DNA of 64,000 nt, taken from the NCBI GenBank assembly GCA_963753905.1, contig CAVWDZ010000002.1, forward strand, positions 558,001 through 622,000. Reading direction: 5' to 3'. The notes under the pieces were generated by a model, which was not told the origin of the DNA, searched no databases, and was given only the letters and a program-made list of their open reading frames with translations. Position numbers and translations under genes: made by a program. Shown here one piece after another: positions 17,733 through 26,560 of this stretch. Origin of the DNA: Bog-756 sp963753905 (GTDB lineage: Bacteria; Actinomycetota; Acidimicrobiia; Acidimicrobiales; RAAP-2). Position 1 is the first letter of the stretch, and each line of letters begins with the position of its first letter.

Positions 17733-18757
17733 TCCCGTCCCTCCAGGATGCAGATGAGGTTCTGTTGCAGGCACGGCCCGGAGGTCGCGTGGGCCAGGGC
17801 GCGACGTCCGCCACCGAAGATGTGGTTGGCGGCATAGCCCACGCGGCACAGTCCGGTGGCCATGATCGGATTGTCCCGCAACGCCCCCCCGGAGGTGTTC
17901 ACGGCCACGTCGTCCCCCAGGCCGAGGACACTGCGCAAGAGCAGCTCCTCATGGGTGAAGGCGGCCTGGAGCTCGGCCATTTCGACGGGGGCGTCGCCCA
18001 GTCCGGCGGCCTCGGCCGCGATACGGGTGGACGGCGAGTCGTCGAGGGCCCGGAATGACGGGTTGTGGCAGTCGGTCCGGTGGTCGAACCCTGTGATGTA
18101 GGCCGGTCGCTTCACCAGCTGGCGGGCCCGATCACCGGTGGCCAGCACCATGGCTGCGGCCCCGTCGGTGATCGGGGGTACGTCGTGCCGTCTGAGCGGC
18201 TGGCGCACGAACTCCTCGGTCAGGAGGGACTCGACGTCCCCTTTGCCGCGGGCCCGCACCGCCACCTCGGCCATCGAGCGCTCGTCGGCGATGCCGGCGG
18301 CGATGACCGCCCGAGCCTGCAGAGCGGCAAAGGTGAGCGGGTCGGCCCCGAGGGGGGCCAGGAAGTAGGGGTCCATCTCCATGGGGTAGATCAAGGCCGG
18401 ATCGCCGGTCGAGGAGCGGCCGGATCCGGTGACCACGGCGATCTCGATGTCGCCTTCCTGCAGGCGGAGCCACGCCTCGTAGAGGGCCCACGCACCGTCC
18501 ATCTCCACGTGGGAGTCCCGCTTCGGGGGCCAGGCGCCGATTGCGTCCAGGTTGGAGACGAAGGAGAAGGCCTGGCCGGTGATGTAGTCGCAGCTGCCGA
18601 GGCAGGTGAAGTCGATGTGGGCGCGGGTCAGCCCGAGCGGCACGAGTGCGTCGGTGATCGCCTCCATCAGGAGCTGGGTCTCGGACTTGTCGGTATGTCG
18701 GACCATGGGGGTCTGGGCCCAGCCGATGACGGCGATGTCGGTCGAGGGTGCGCTCAT
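17729..18757 (-). CDS. Thiolase-fold protein (Ltp-like), no catalytic Cys
   Basis: 342 residues. Starts with STDIAVIGWAQTPMVRHTD. The position of the nucleophilic Cys is Asp (HVEMDGAWALYEAWL), and the C-terminal region is GGALRDNPIMATG followed by AHATSGPCLQQNLICI, typical of thiolase-domain proteins paired with Ltp partners rather than true thiolases. It is likely to form a heteromer with the product of 16566-17732 and the DUF35 protein, as in steroid side-chain aldolases. The gap to the DUF35 gene is 2 bp and it overlaps the next gene by 4 bp, so the three are tightly coupled. Confidence 0.85.
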   Translation of the reverse strand: MSAPSTDIAVIGWAQTPMVRHTDKSETQLLMEAITDALVPLGLTRAHIDFTCLGSCDYITGQAFSFVSNLDAIGAWPPKRDSHVEMDGAWALYEAWLRLQEGDIEIAVVTGSGRSSTGDPALIYPMEMDPYFLAPLGADPLTFAALQARAVIAAGIADERSMAEVAVRARGKGDVESLLTEEFVRQPLRRHDVPPITDGAAAMVLATGDRARQLVKRPAYITGFDHRTDCHNPSFRALDDSPSTRIAAEAAGLGDAPVEMAELQAAFTHEELLLRSVLGLGDDVAVNTSGGALRDNPIMATGLCRVGYAANHIFGGGRRALAHATSGPCLQQNLICILEGRE

Positions 18758-18759
18758 GG

Positions 18760-19746
18760 TCAGAAGATCCGGTTCACGAGGTCGGGATCGTCGAGATCCG
18801 GCTCGCCGTTGGGGACCCAGCCGAGCAGCGATCCCCAGCTCCCCCCCATGCCGCCCCCCTCTTCGGTCTCCTCGGCCGGTGACGCCCAGACGGCGTCGAC
18901 CCGTTGACCGACCCTCACCTGGTCGGCGGGCAACTCGATGACCGCCGAGTAGGGGATGATCACGTCGGTGTCATCGAGCAGGACGAAGGCCCGGACGAAC
19001 GGCTCGGTCTCGGTCTGGCCCGGATACTGCACCGGGGTGACGATGGCGAAGTTGGTGATGGTGCCCTTGTGGGGAAGGTCCACCTCGCACTCCGGACCGA
19101 GCTCGATGGCGTCGATGGGGCAGTAGCCGCGTCCGCCCGCGTACACCCGTCCGCAGGTCGGGCAGCGCAGACCCAGGAGTCGATGCTCCCGGGATGCCGC
19201 TGTGGCCCGGTCGGCGGCCTCGGGGACCGGGTTCCGGTAGGTGATCGAGGCCAGATAGTCCATCCGGGTCACCGGCTCTGCGGCTCCGCCGGTGTCCTCG
19301 CCCTCGGTCTCGGGCATGTCGCCGGGGACGAAGCAGATGATGTCGTTGATGCGCCCCTCCCGGCTGCCCCGCCACCTGGGGGCCACCCGCATCCCCTCCG
19401 ACATGCCCTCCGGCGTGCCGGCGTCGACCGCATGCAGCAGCGGAGCGGTGGCACCGTCCAGACGGACCAGTGCAAAGGCGAAGGGATGGTCGAGTGGATG
19501 CTGTTCTGACGGCGTGGGCACCCATGTCCACGACTCGACGGTGCCTGCCGGCCCTACCGCCACGAACTCATGGGGAAGCTCAGCCCCGGTCGCCGGGTCC
19601 CACTCCAGGGGGGGGACCAGCACGGCGTCCTGGCAACGGATGCCCAGGATCTGTTTCTCGGTGAGGGCGGTCATGAAGGTCCCGACGACCGGTCCGAGGG
19701 ACCGCTTGTACGGGAAGGTAATGGTGCTTTCGATGAATCGGGTCAT
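18760..19746 (-). CDS. Double DUF35/OB-fold Zn-ribbon protein (thiolase partner)
   Basis: 328 residues from the ATG at 19746, with AAAGGGGATCG before it; the frame is open to 19809. Two consecutive DUF35-type units are present. The second has a Zn ribbon (RCPTCGRVYAGGRGYCPID: three cysteines, with the fourth ligand position Asp) and an OB-fold ending in VGQRVDAVWAS. The first unit is degenerate, keeping only IRCQDAVLVPPLEWDPATG. DUF35 proteins such as ChsH2 bind acyl-CoA and activate Ltp aldolases. First gene of the operon; divergent from the FUSC gene. Most DUF35 partners have a single unit, so the double form is worth note. Confidence 0.85.
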   Translation of the reverse strand: MTRFIESTITFPYKRSLGPVVGTFMTALTEKQILGIRCQDAVLVPPLEWDPATGAELPHEFVAVGPAGTVESWTWVPTPSEQHPLDHPFAFALVRLDGATAPLLHAVDAGTPEGMSEGMRVAPRWRGSREGRINDIICFVPGDMPETEGEDTGGAAEPVTRMDYLASITYRNPVPEAADRATAASREHRLLGLRCPTCGRVYAGGRGYCPIDAIELGPECEVDLPHKGTITNFAIVTPVQYPGQTETEPFVRAFVLLDDTDVIIPYSAVIELPADQVRVGQRVDAVWASPAEETEEGGGMGGSWGSLLGWVPNGEPDLDDPDLVNRIF

Positions 19747-19937
19747 CGATCCCCTTTGAGCCTCACCTGTGGACTGAGCAGAATCAGAGCACGTTAGCGC
19801 GAGCGGCATGGGCCGGCCGCCGGAACCGAGGTGCGCCGGACGCCAGCGCGGCCGGAGACGACCCCGACTAATTTGTCGATCGCATGGTTTGGCTCTTGCC
19901 GCCGCCCGATGAGGTCGCCGACCAGGGGGAGGTACCG

Positions 19938-22271
19938 ATGACCGGCACCGCGATCTCCACCGGCACTGTTCGGTCCGGCTGGTGGTCGGGTGGTGTTGCT
20001 CGGGTCAGAGCCAGGGACCCCGAATTCCTTGCGATCAAACGGTCGATCCGAGCTGCGGTCGTGATGCCCACCGTGTTCGCTCTGACCCATCTGGTCTCCA
20101 GCAATCCGCAGGTCGGCCTCTTCGGAGCGTTCGGCTCGTTCGCGTTGCTGCTGCTGGTGGATTTCCCGGGACGCCCGCGCACTCGCCTCTCCTCCTACCT
20201 TGCGCTCTTCCTCGTCGGAACCGCGTTCATCACCGTGGGCACGGTTGTCTCACAGCACAAAGTGCTCGCGGTGGTGGCGATGGCAGTCGTCGGGTTCGCC
20301 GTGCTCTTCGTCGGGATCGTGTCGCCGCAAGCGGTCACTGCGTCGACGGCAGCGTTGTTGATGTTCGTGCTGCCGGTCGCGGTCGCCGAACCCGTCGACA
20401 GCATCGGCCCCCGCCTCGTGGGCTGGGTCTTCGCCGGTGCCTTCTGCATTCCGGCGTGCATGATGGTCTGGCCCACTCCCTGGCATGACACGCTCCGCCG
20501 CCGCCTAGCGTCGACGATCTCGGCTGTGAGCCGTTCGGCGGCGAAACAGGCTGAGGGAAGGAGCGATCCGGAGTCCGTGGCATCGGTGGTGTCGGAGGTC
20601 TCGTCATTGCGCCACGACTTCGCTGCGACGCCCTATCCGCCAACCGGTACGGCAGCGGGGGCGGTTGCCTTGGCCAAGCTCGTGGGTCGGGTCGAATGGG
20701 TCGTCGGGAGCGCCGAGCTCGCGCAAGAGGACGGCGGCGCCTGGCTGAACGCCCCTCGCGTGCGGGCGGTGATGGAGGCGGTGGCGGACACCCTGGGCAC
20801 GAGCGCCACCCTGATCTGCGACGACACCGGTCATCCCGTCGACGATCCTGCTGGGGTCGCCGGCGTTCGACGCTCTCTCGAGCGCCTGGAGGACGTGGTC
20901 GCCGAGGTCCTCGAGGCTGAGGTGGCGACGTTGATCGACCCAGGCGCCAATGCGTCAGGGACCACCGGACCTGGCGGAGACCACGCGAACGAGATCGATC
21001 CCGGCACCGGCATCGCCTCGTCCCTCGATCCCAGCTTCCACGCTCGGTCCATCGGTATCGCCACGGCCATGGTGGCGGACGCAGCGCTCGAGTCCGCCGG
21101 CGTGCAGGCCGCTCTCGATCCCACATTGGGTCTAGTTGACGAGGACCCCTCCCCATCGGTCTGGAGACGACTCGCTGCCTACTTCTCGATGCGCTCGGTG
21201 TGGTTCCGCAACGCGGTGCGCGGGTCGGCGGGCCTGGCGCTGGCAGTTGCCATCGTTGAAGTCACCGACGTCGAGCACGGCTTCTGGGTGGTGTTGGGCA
21301 CGCTGTCGGTGCTGCGGAGCAATGCCGTGGGCACCGGCTCCACGGCCCTCCGCGCTGTCGGCGGAACGGCGGTCGGCGTTGTGTTGGGCTCGGCCATCAT
21401 GATCGGGGTCGGAGGTCACTCTGTGCTCCTATGGGTTCTCCTTCCCGTGGCCGTCCTGGTCTCCGGGATAGCGCCGTCGATGATCTCGTTCGCGGCGGGG
21501 CAGGCTGGCTTCAGTGTCGTCGTCATCATCCTCTTCAACATCATCGATCCGACGGGCTGGAGGGTGGGCCTGACACGGGTCGAAGACGTCGCCATCGGCT
21601 GTGCCGTCAGCCTGGTCGTGGGGTTGCTCTTCTGGCCGCGAGGAGCCACCGCGGCGCTCGGTCGTGCCCTCTCGGATGCCTTTGCGACGAACTCCGGCTA
21701 TCTCGCCGACGCTGTGGACCGCCTGACTACCACCAGCCGAGTCATCGACATCCGTCCGGCCCAGCGCGAAGCGCACCGGGCGTATCTCCGTCTCGATGAC
21801 GCATTCCGTCAGTACCTGGCCGAACGCGGGGCCAAGGTCGTGCCGGTCGAAACCGTCGCCGACCTCTTCACCGGGGCGAACCGGATCCGCCTGGCGGCCT
21901 ACACCTTGGGCACCTTGGATGTGCTCAGGCCGGATCCGGGTCAGCCCGAGTTGGAGTCGGTCTCGATCGCCGGAGCCGTGCTCCGTGATTCGTATGCCTC
22001 GAGCCATCAATGGTACGGGGAGTTTGCCGAGTTGCTGGCCGACCATCGCGACGCGCTTGACCCGCCACCTGTCCACGATGACACGCTTCAGGCGGTTCTC
22101 CGTGCGGCATTTGACGATGCACGCGCTCGAAAGCGCGGTGACCGCCTCCGCGCCACCCTACGGATGCTCTGGGCCGACCAGCTACTCGAGAACCAGCATC
22201 AGGTCCAGGTGGACCTGGCACGCTCGGCCGACCGCTTCGTCCGGCGCCGACATCAAGGCGTGATGATCTGA
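19938..22271 (+). CDS. FUSC family membrane protein
   Basis: 777 residues from the ATG at 19938, which follows GGGGGAGGTACCG; the frame is open to 19884. Two blocks of membrane helices (about 30-180 and 420-570 in this numbering) are separated and followed by long soluble helical stretches, as in the FUSC/YccS/aromatic-acid-exporter group. Motifs such as FGAFGSFALLLLVDF and HGFWVVLGTLSVLRSNAVGTG, with GTAVGVVLGSAIM, mark the two half-modules. Likely an inner-membrane efflux component, perhaps for aromatic or organic acids. It diverges from the DUF35 operon, about 190 bp apart. Confidence 0.85.
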   Translation: MTGTAISTGTVRSGWWSGGVARVRARDPEFLAIKRSIRAAVVMPTVFALTHLVSSNPQVGLFGAFGSFALLLLVDFPGRPRTRLSSYLALFLVGTAFITVGTVVSQHKVLAVVAMAVVGFAVLFVGIVSPQAVTASTAALLMFVLPVAVAEPVDSIGPRLVGWVFAGAFCIPACMMVWPTPWHDTLRRRLASTISAVSRSAAKQAEGRSDPESVASVVSEVSSLRHDFAATPYPPTGTAAGAVALAKLVGRVEWVVGSAELAQEDGGAWLNAPRVRAVMEAVADTLGTSATLICDDTGHPVDDPAGVAGVRRSLERLEDVVAEVLEAEVATLIDPGANASGTTGPGGDHANEIDPGTGIASSLDPSFHARSIGIATAMVADAALESAGVQAALDPTLGLVDEDPSPSVWRRLAAYFSMRSVWFRNAVRGSAGLALAVAIVEVTDVEHGFWVVLGTLSVLRSNAVGTGSTALRAVGGTAVGVVLGSAIMIGVGGHSVLLWVLLPVAVLVSGIAPSMISFAAGQAGFSVVVIILFNIIDPTGWRVGLTRVEDVAIGCAVSLVVGLLFWPRGATAALGRALSDAFATNSGYLADAVDRLTTTSRVIDIRPAQREAHRAYLRLDDAFRQYLAERGAKVVPVETVADLFTGANRIRLAAYTLGTLDVLRPDPGQPELESVSIAGAVLRDSYASSHQWYGEFAELLADHRDALDPPPVHDDTLQAVLRAAFDDARARKRGDRLRATLRMLWADQLLENQHQVQVDLARSADRFVRRRHQGVMI

Positions 22272-22344
22272 CGACGAACGAGCGTGCAACCCCGGGGCGT
22301 TCACTCCGATGGGCTTCCATCGTCGGGCACGTGCGTCGCCTTTC

Positions 22345-23151
22345 TCAGCGGGCCTTTCCGAGGAACATCTTCACGATGGAGAACGGAATGACCTTCACCT
22401 GCGACGGCTTTGGCACGATGATGGTGACCGGCGATCCATATCCGGCGAAATCGAGCGTAGCGGTCAGCCCGAGCGTGCCCCTCGTGCCGGTACCCGTCAC
22501 GGTCGCTGTTGCCTGAACAAGGCGATCCGACGCGTCCGCCCAGATACTCGCCGTAACGGAGCGGTTCGAGCGAGTGGCGACGATCTTGGTTCCCGAGGCC
22601 CGGACGCCGTCGATCTTGGCGTTCCCCAATGAGGTGACCGTGGCGTGATGGGCATCCGCGAAGCGGACAATGGCGTTCACGTCACCGAGCGCGGATGCGA
22701 TCTTTGTGAAGAGGACGGGAACGGCGGACGATGCCTTGGATGACAACGCGACTGAGATCCAGGGTGCGCCGACCTTGGAGGCCAGGCTCGGTACCTCCAG
22801 ATAGATCGTGGCTCCCGACAGGACGGCGTTGATGACCTCTGGGGAATCCGACCCACCAGGAATGAGCTTGGCGACAACGGCCGGCACCGAGACCGTGAGG
22901 GACACAGCCCGAGCCGTGAAGTCGGCCTGCCCGCTACCGGTGACGGTCACGGGCGACGTCGTCACACCGCTGACTGACGCACTGAACGTGAAGCTGGCCG
23001 TGGTCACCGGGCTGTCCGCTGCCCGACTGATCGAAGCCGTCGTACCACTCGTGGCACCTGCACCGTTCACGAGACCGACAGTGGTCCCGACCCCGGCGGC
23101 AGCCACGAGTCCGATCGTTGCCAGCCATTTCCCGCTGGATCGCGTCAACAT
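22345..23151 (-). CDS. Secreted protein, possibly LppX/LprG-like
   Basis: 268 residues from the ATG at 23151; the frame is open to 23205. A signal peptide (WLATIGLVAAAGVGTTVGLV, cut near GAGATSG) is followed by an all-beta region rich in Ser/Thr/Val. TSPVTVTGSGQADFTARAVSLTV and ATIYLEVPSLASKVGAPWISV resemble the half-barrel sheet of LppX/LprG-type lipid carriers, and SVTASIWADASDRLVQATATV fits the mid part. There is no lipobox cysteine, so it would be secreted rather than lipid-anchored. The match is by shape and not certain. Confidence 0.6.
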   Translation of the reverse strand: MLTRSSGKWLATIGLVAAAGVGTTVGLVNGAGATSGTTASISRAADSPVTTASFTFSASVSGVTTSPVTVTGSGQADFTARAVSLTVSVPAVVAKLIPGGSDSPEVINAVLSGATIYLEVPSLASKVGAPWISVALSSKASSAVPVLFTKIASALGDVNAIVRFADAHHATVTSLGNAKIDGVRASGTKIVATRSNRSVTASIWADASDRLVQATATVTGTGTRGTLGLTATLDFAGYGSPVTIIVPKPSQVKVIPFSIVKMFLGKAR

Positions 23152-23406
23152 TGCAGTCTCCCACCGGCCCTCGGTTGCCCGGCGGTCGCCGGGGCGTCCA
23201 AACAATACGACAGTCGGAGGCTCGTTGGCAGTCGGCGATCCTCCCCGAGGCGGTCAACCTGACCATCAAGACGTTCAAGTGCTGAGGGCTGCGCCGAGCC
23301 CTGTCCTCCCCTTTGCCCGCGTGGAGTGGCAAACTACGGAAGACGGGGGTCCGCTTGGAGTGAATTGTGTTCGTGGCCCTCCGATCGATCACGGAAGGTG
23401 GGACCC

Positions 23407-24654
23407 ATGCGCATCACATCGGCAACCGCGGCGCTGACCGTCACGCTCCTGGTCTGCGCCAGCTGCTCGTCGTCGCCGTCGGTCCCATCGGGTTCCCCCT
23501 CCGCCTCCAAGGCGCCCTACACGATCGCCATGATCACCTCGCTCACCGGTCCCGGGGCCTCCGAGTTCTCCCAGGCTGCCGCCGGGTTCAATGCCCGGAT
23601 CGCCCTGCAGAACGCGGAGGGCGGCGTCAACGGCCACAAGCTCGTGGGGATCGTCCTCGACGACCAGACCAGCCCGTCCTATGTCGTCACGGCCGCCCAG
23701 GACGCCCTCTCGAAAGGCGTCATCGGGATCGTCTCGACCAGCCCGCTGTTCTTCGAGGCGGCCCAGTACCCCAACCAGCAGGGGGTGCCCGTGACCGGCG
23801 GCTTCTTCGACGGCCCCGAATGGGGCGAGCAGCCCTACACCAACATGTTCGCCTCCGACGTCGGCAGCGTCGACCCGAAGTACCCGGTGAACACCGGCAT
23901 CGGTGCCTTCATGAAGAGCCACGGTGGCACGGTCGTCTGCAGCTACGGCTACAGCATCTCGCCCTCGTCGGCGCGGTCGGCCTATGGGACCGCGTTGTCC
24001 TTCGAGCACGTCGGCGGCAAGGAGGGCGTGCTCGACACCTCGGTGCCCTTCGGCAGCGTCGACATGACGACGGAGGCCCTCGTGGCCAAGCAGAAGGGGT
24101 GCAACGCGTTCTACGCCGGGCTCGACGACAACTCGAACTACGCCCTGGCGACGGCCCTCGGCCAGGATGGCGTGAAGGCCAAGGTGCTCGTCTTTCCGAC
24201 CGGCTATGAGCCGAGCGTCATCAACTCGACGGCCTGGCCCGCAGTCCAGGGCGACTACTTCGACAGCGTCTTCCGGCCCTTCCAGGTGCCTAACGCCGCC
24301 ACCCAGCAGATGAAGTCGGCCCTTGACACCTATGCGCACTTCACATCCAGTGAGTTCCCGAACTTCAGCCAGTACGAGTCCTGGCTCGGCGCCGATCTCA
24401 TGATCAAGGGCATCCAGCTGGCCGGAGCGAACCCCACCCATGCCAGCATCATCGCGGCGCTGCGCAACCTCAAGAGCTACAACGGCGGCGGGCTGCTGCC
24501 CAGCAGCATCGACTACTCGACCGTCTTCGGCCACGATCCGGCGCAGTCGTGCGGCTGGTACCTGCGAGCAGAAAAGACCGCGTTCGTCCCGGTCTCGAGC
24601 CAGCCGGTGTGCGGCACGGACCTAGCCGGAACGACAACGGTGCAGTCGTCGTAG
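23407..24654 (+). CDS. Periplasmic-binding-protein (Peripla_BP_6) substrate-binding lipoprotein
   Basis: 415 residues from the ATG at 23407, with GGAAGG at the right distance; the frame is open to 23326. The signal peptide ends in LVCASCSS, a lipobox-like site, followed by a Ser/Pro-rich linker. The mature part is a type I periplasmic-binding fold of the branched-chain amino acid (LivJ-like) class: YTIAMITSLTGPGASEF, the first-domain segment NAEGGVNGHKLVGIVLDDQT, and FGSVDMTTEALVAKQKGCNA. No permease or ATPase gene lies nearby, so it is an orphan in this window and its ligand cannot be told. Confidence 0.85.
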   Translation: MRITSATAALTVTLLVCASCSSSPSVPSGSPSASKAPYTIAMITSLTGPGASEFSQAAAGFNARIALQNAEGGVNGHKLVGIVLDDQTSPSYVVTAAQDALSKGVIGIVSTSPLFFEAAQYPNQQGVPVTGGFFDGPEWGEQPYTNMFASDVGSVDPKYPVNTGIGAFMKSHGGTVVCSYGYSISPSSARSAYGTALSFEHVGGKEGVLDTSVPFGSVDMTTEALVAKQKGCNAFYAGLDDNSNYALATALGQDGVKAKVLVFPTGYEPSVINSTAWPAVQGDYFDSVFRPFQVPNAATQQMKSALDTYAHFTSSEFPNFSQYESWLGADLMIKGIQLAGANPTHASIIAALRNLKSYNGGGLLPSSIDYSTVFGHDPAQSCGWYLRAEKTAFVPVSSQPVCGTDLAGTTTVQSS

Positions 24655-24741
24655 CGAGAACCTGATCCGGCTGTGTGGCCGCTCCCGCTTGTTTGCGGAC
24701 GGGCGACAGCACCTCAGCGAGATCGGATTCCCGGCTTCCCC

Positions 24742-25668
24742 TCAGCTGACGATCGGTGCCAGCGCGTCGACCTCGGACGCGTCTTCTGCGGACAGGTGCC
24801 ACCCGCCGGCAGCCGCGTTCGCACGAACCTGATCGGGCTTGGTGGCACCGGCGATGACCGACGGGATGATCGGCTTCTCGATCAGCCAGGCGAAGGCCAG
24901 ATCCAACAGGCTGTGACCATGAGACGCCGCCCAGGCGCTGAGGGCGTCGACGACCTCGAAGTTCTGATCGGAGAGCAACCCGCTTGCCCGCTCACCCCAA
25001 CGCTGCATGCGGGTTCCCGCGGCCGGCGCCTCACCCTTGGTGTACTTACCGGTCAGCATGCCGCTCGCCAGGGGAAAGAACGGCAAGTAGGCGAGTCCCA
25101 GACGCTCGCACTCGGGGAGGACCTCACGCTCGTCTCCGCGGTTCAGCAGGTTGTAGTGGTTCTGCACGCTGACGAAGCGCGCTCCATCTGCGACGGCACC
25201 CTCATCTGCCTCGTGCAGCAGCTCGGCCGAAAAGTTCGAGCATCCGATCTCGCGGACCTTGCCCTGGTGGACCAGTTCGTCGAGCACGGCGAGCGTGTCG
25301 GAAATTGGAGTGTTCGGATCGGGTCGGTGAAGCTGATAGAGATCGATCCGATCAGTGCCGAGTTGGCGCAGACTGCGCTCGACGGCCTCGCGTACATAGG
25401 CAGGCGCCGCACCACCGCTGCCATCCTTGCCTACGGGACTGCCAAACTTCGTGGCGATGACCACCTCGTCACGATGGCGCCCGAGTGCTTTGCCCAGCCT
25501 TTCCTCGCTGTCCCCGTATGAATCCGAAGTATCGAAGAAGGTGATGCCAGCGTCGAGGGCAGCATTGACAACCGGAGGTACCTCGTCCTCGTGCATCCCC
25601 ATGCCGAAATTGTTGGTACCGAGGCCGACAACCGAAACGTCGAGTGATCCGATCCGTTGCTTCTCCAT
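24742..25668 (-). CDS. Aldo/keto reductase
   Basis: 308 residues, one (beta/alpha)8 barrel. The catalytic tetrad is Asp and Tyr in FDTSDSYGDSEE, Lys in VIATKFGSP and His in YQLHRPDPNTP. SVIAGATKPDQV near residue 280 and the C-terminal helix form the NADPH pocket typical of the YajO/Tas-type branch. The ATG at 25668 follows ACGGAGACC. It diverges from the MDMPI gene, with 63 bp between starts. Confidence 0.92.
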   Translation of the reverse strand: MEKQRIGSLDVSVVGLGTNNFGMGMHEDEVPPVVNAALDAGITFFDTSDSYGDSEERLGKALGRHRDEVVIATKFGSPVGKDGSGGAAPAYVREAVERSLRQLGTDRIDLYQLHRPDPNTPISDTLAVLDELVHQGKVREIGCSNFSAELLHEADEGAVADGARFVSVQNHYNLLNRGDEREVLPECERLGLAYLPFFPLASGMLTGKYTKGEAPAAGTRMQRWGERASGLLSDQNFEVVDALSAWAASHGHSLLDLAFAWLIEKPIIPSVIAGATKPDQVRANAAAGGWHLSAEDASEVDALAPIVS

Positions 25669-25697
25669 GGTCTCCGTTCTACCATTCCCCTCTCTCG

Positions 25698-25711
25698 GTG
25701 ACGAACGTCAC
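25698..25711. promoter_or_regulatory. GTGAC-N4-GTCAC inverted repeat between divergent genes
   Basis: GTGACGAACGTCAC lies in the 63-bp space between the aldo/keto reductase (minus) and MDMPI (plus) starts. The arms are identical to those of the core of the 32-bp palindrome at 38265-38296 (GTGAC-CGCG-GTCAC). A shared CRP/FNR-type regulator could bind both, but the arms are short and this could be chance. Confidence 0.3.
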
Positions 25712-25731
25712 GTACCAGTAGAGTTGGCCGC

Positions 25732-26556
25732 ATGCGGCCCGCAACGCTGCTCCTCCAGACTGAGGGCGAGTGCGACATCGACCCGGAGCGACTGCTCGAC
25801 GTGTTCGGCGAGCAGCGGCAGCGTTTCGTCACGATCCTCCGAGGGTTCGGTCCCGAGGACTGGATTGCTCGGACCAGGTGCACCGATTGGTCCGCTCACG
25901 ACGTCGTTCGCCATCTCTGCGACGCCAACGTACTGATCCTCCGCGGTAGCGCAGATGACAGCACGCTCGACCTGACCGCCGGCTTCGATCCGAGAGTCAC
26001 GCCCGGAGAGTGGCTCAGGGCGTCGGCCGGAGAGTCACCTGGTGCTTCCCTGGAGCGCTTCGTGGCCACGACCGAAGACCTGCTCGCCCTCGCCCGGTCT
26101 CGTCTGGCCGAGCGGCGCAGGTTCGATGTGCCCATGCCGTACGGGCAGATGGACTGGACCGTCGTCGTGCTCCATGCCTTCTGGGATTCCTGGATGCACG
26201 AGCGCGATGTGTTGCTCCCGCGAGGCGATGAACACCCCACCGACGACGACGCAACCCTCTACGCGACCGCGTACGGCCTGTTCATCGCCGCTGCGGTGGC
26301 GTCGATGTTCGGCGACCCGGTGGAGGAGCTGCTGAAGCTGGACGACGGTGTCTTCAATCTGGCCAGTCCGGGCAATGTGACGCTCATGGTCACCAGGGTG
26401 ACGACTGCTGGGCACCCCGCACCTCGAGTCGCGGACGCGCTTGCTGGCCGAGTACCGGTCGACGATGCGCTTGACGCTGTTCCGACTCAGTCGCGTGGCG
26501 CGTTGTTGCGCATGGCTGACTTCCTGAACGCGCCCGTCGATGAGAGCAGGACCTGA
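25732..26556 (+). CDS. Mycothiol-dependent maleylpyruvate-isomerase-family (DinB-like) protein
   Basis: 274 residues. The DinB-type helical bundle is shown by DWSAHDVVRHLCDANVLIL (the first metal His) and HAFWDSWMHERDVLL (two further His), the metal pattern of mycothiol-dependent enzymes. The C-terminal half resembles the MDMPI C-terminal domain. The ATG at 25732 has no ribosome site; TAGAGT at 25719-25724 could be a -10 box placing the start of transcription at the ATG, so this message may be leaderless. The exact reaction is unknown; family members include isomerases and detoxifying thiol transferases. Confidence 0.8.
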   Translation: MRPATLLLQTEGECDIDPERLLDVFGEQRQRFVTILRGFGPEDWIARTRCTDWSAHDVVRHLCDANVLILRGSADDSTLDLTAGFDPRVTPGEWLRASAGESPGASLERFVATTEDLLALARSRLAERRRFDVPMPYGQMDWTVVVLHAFWDSWMHERDVLLPRGDEHPTDDDATLYATAYGLFIAAAVASMFGDPVEELLKLDDGVFNLASPGNVTLMVTRVTTAGHPAPRVADALAGRVPVDDALDAVPTQSRGALLRMADFLNAPVDESRT

Positions 26557-26560
26557 GGAC

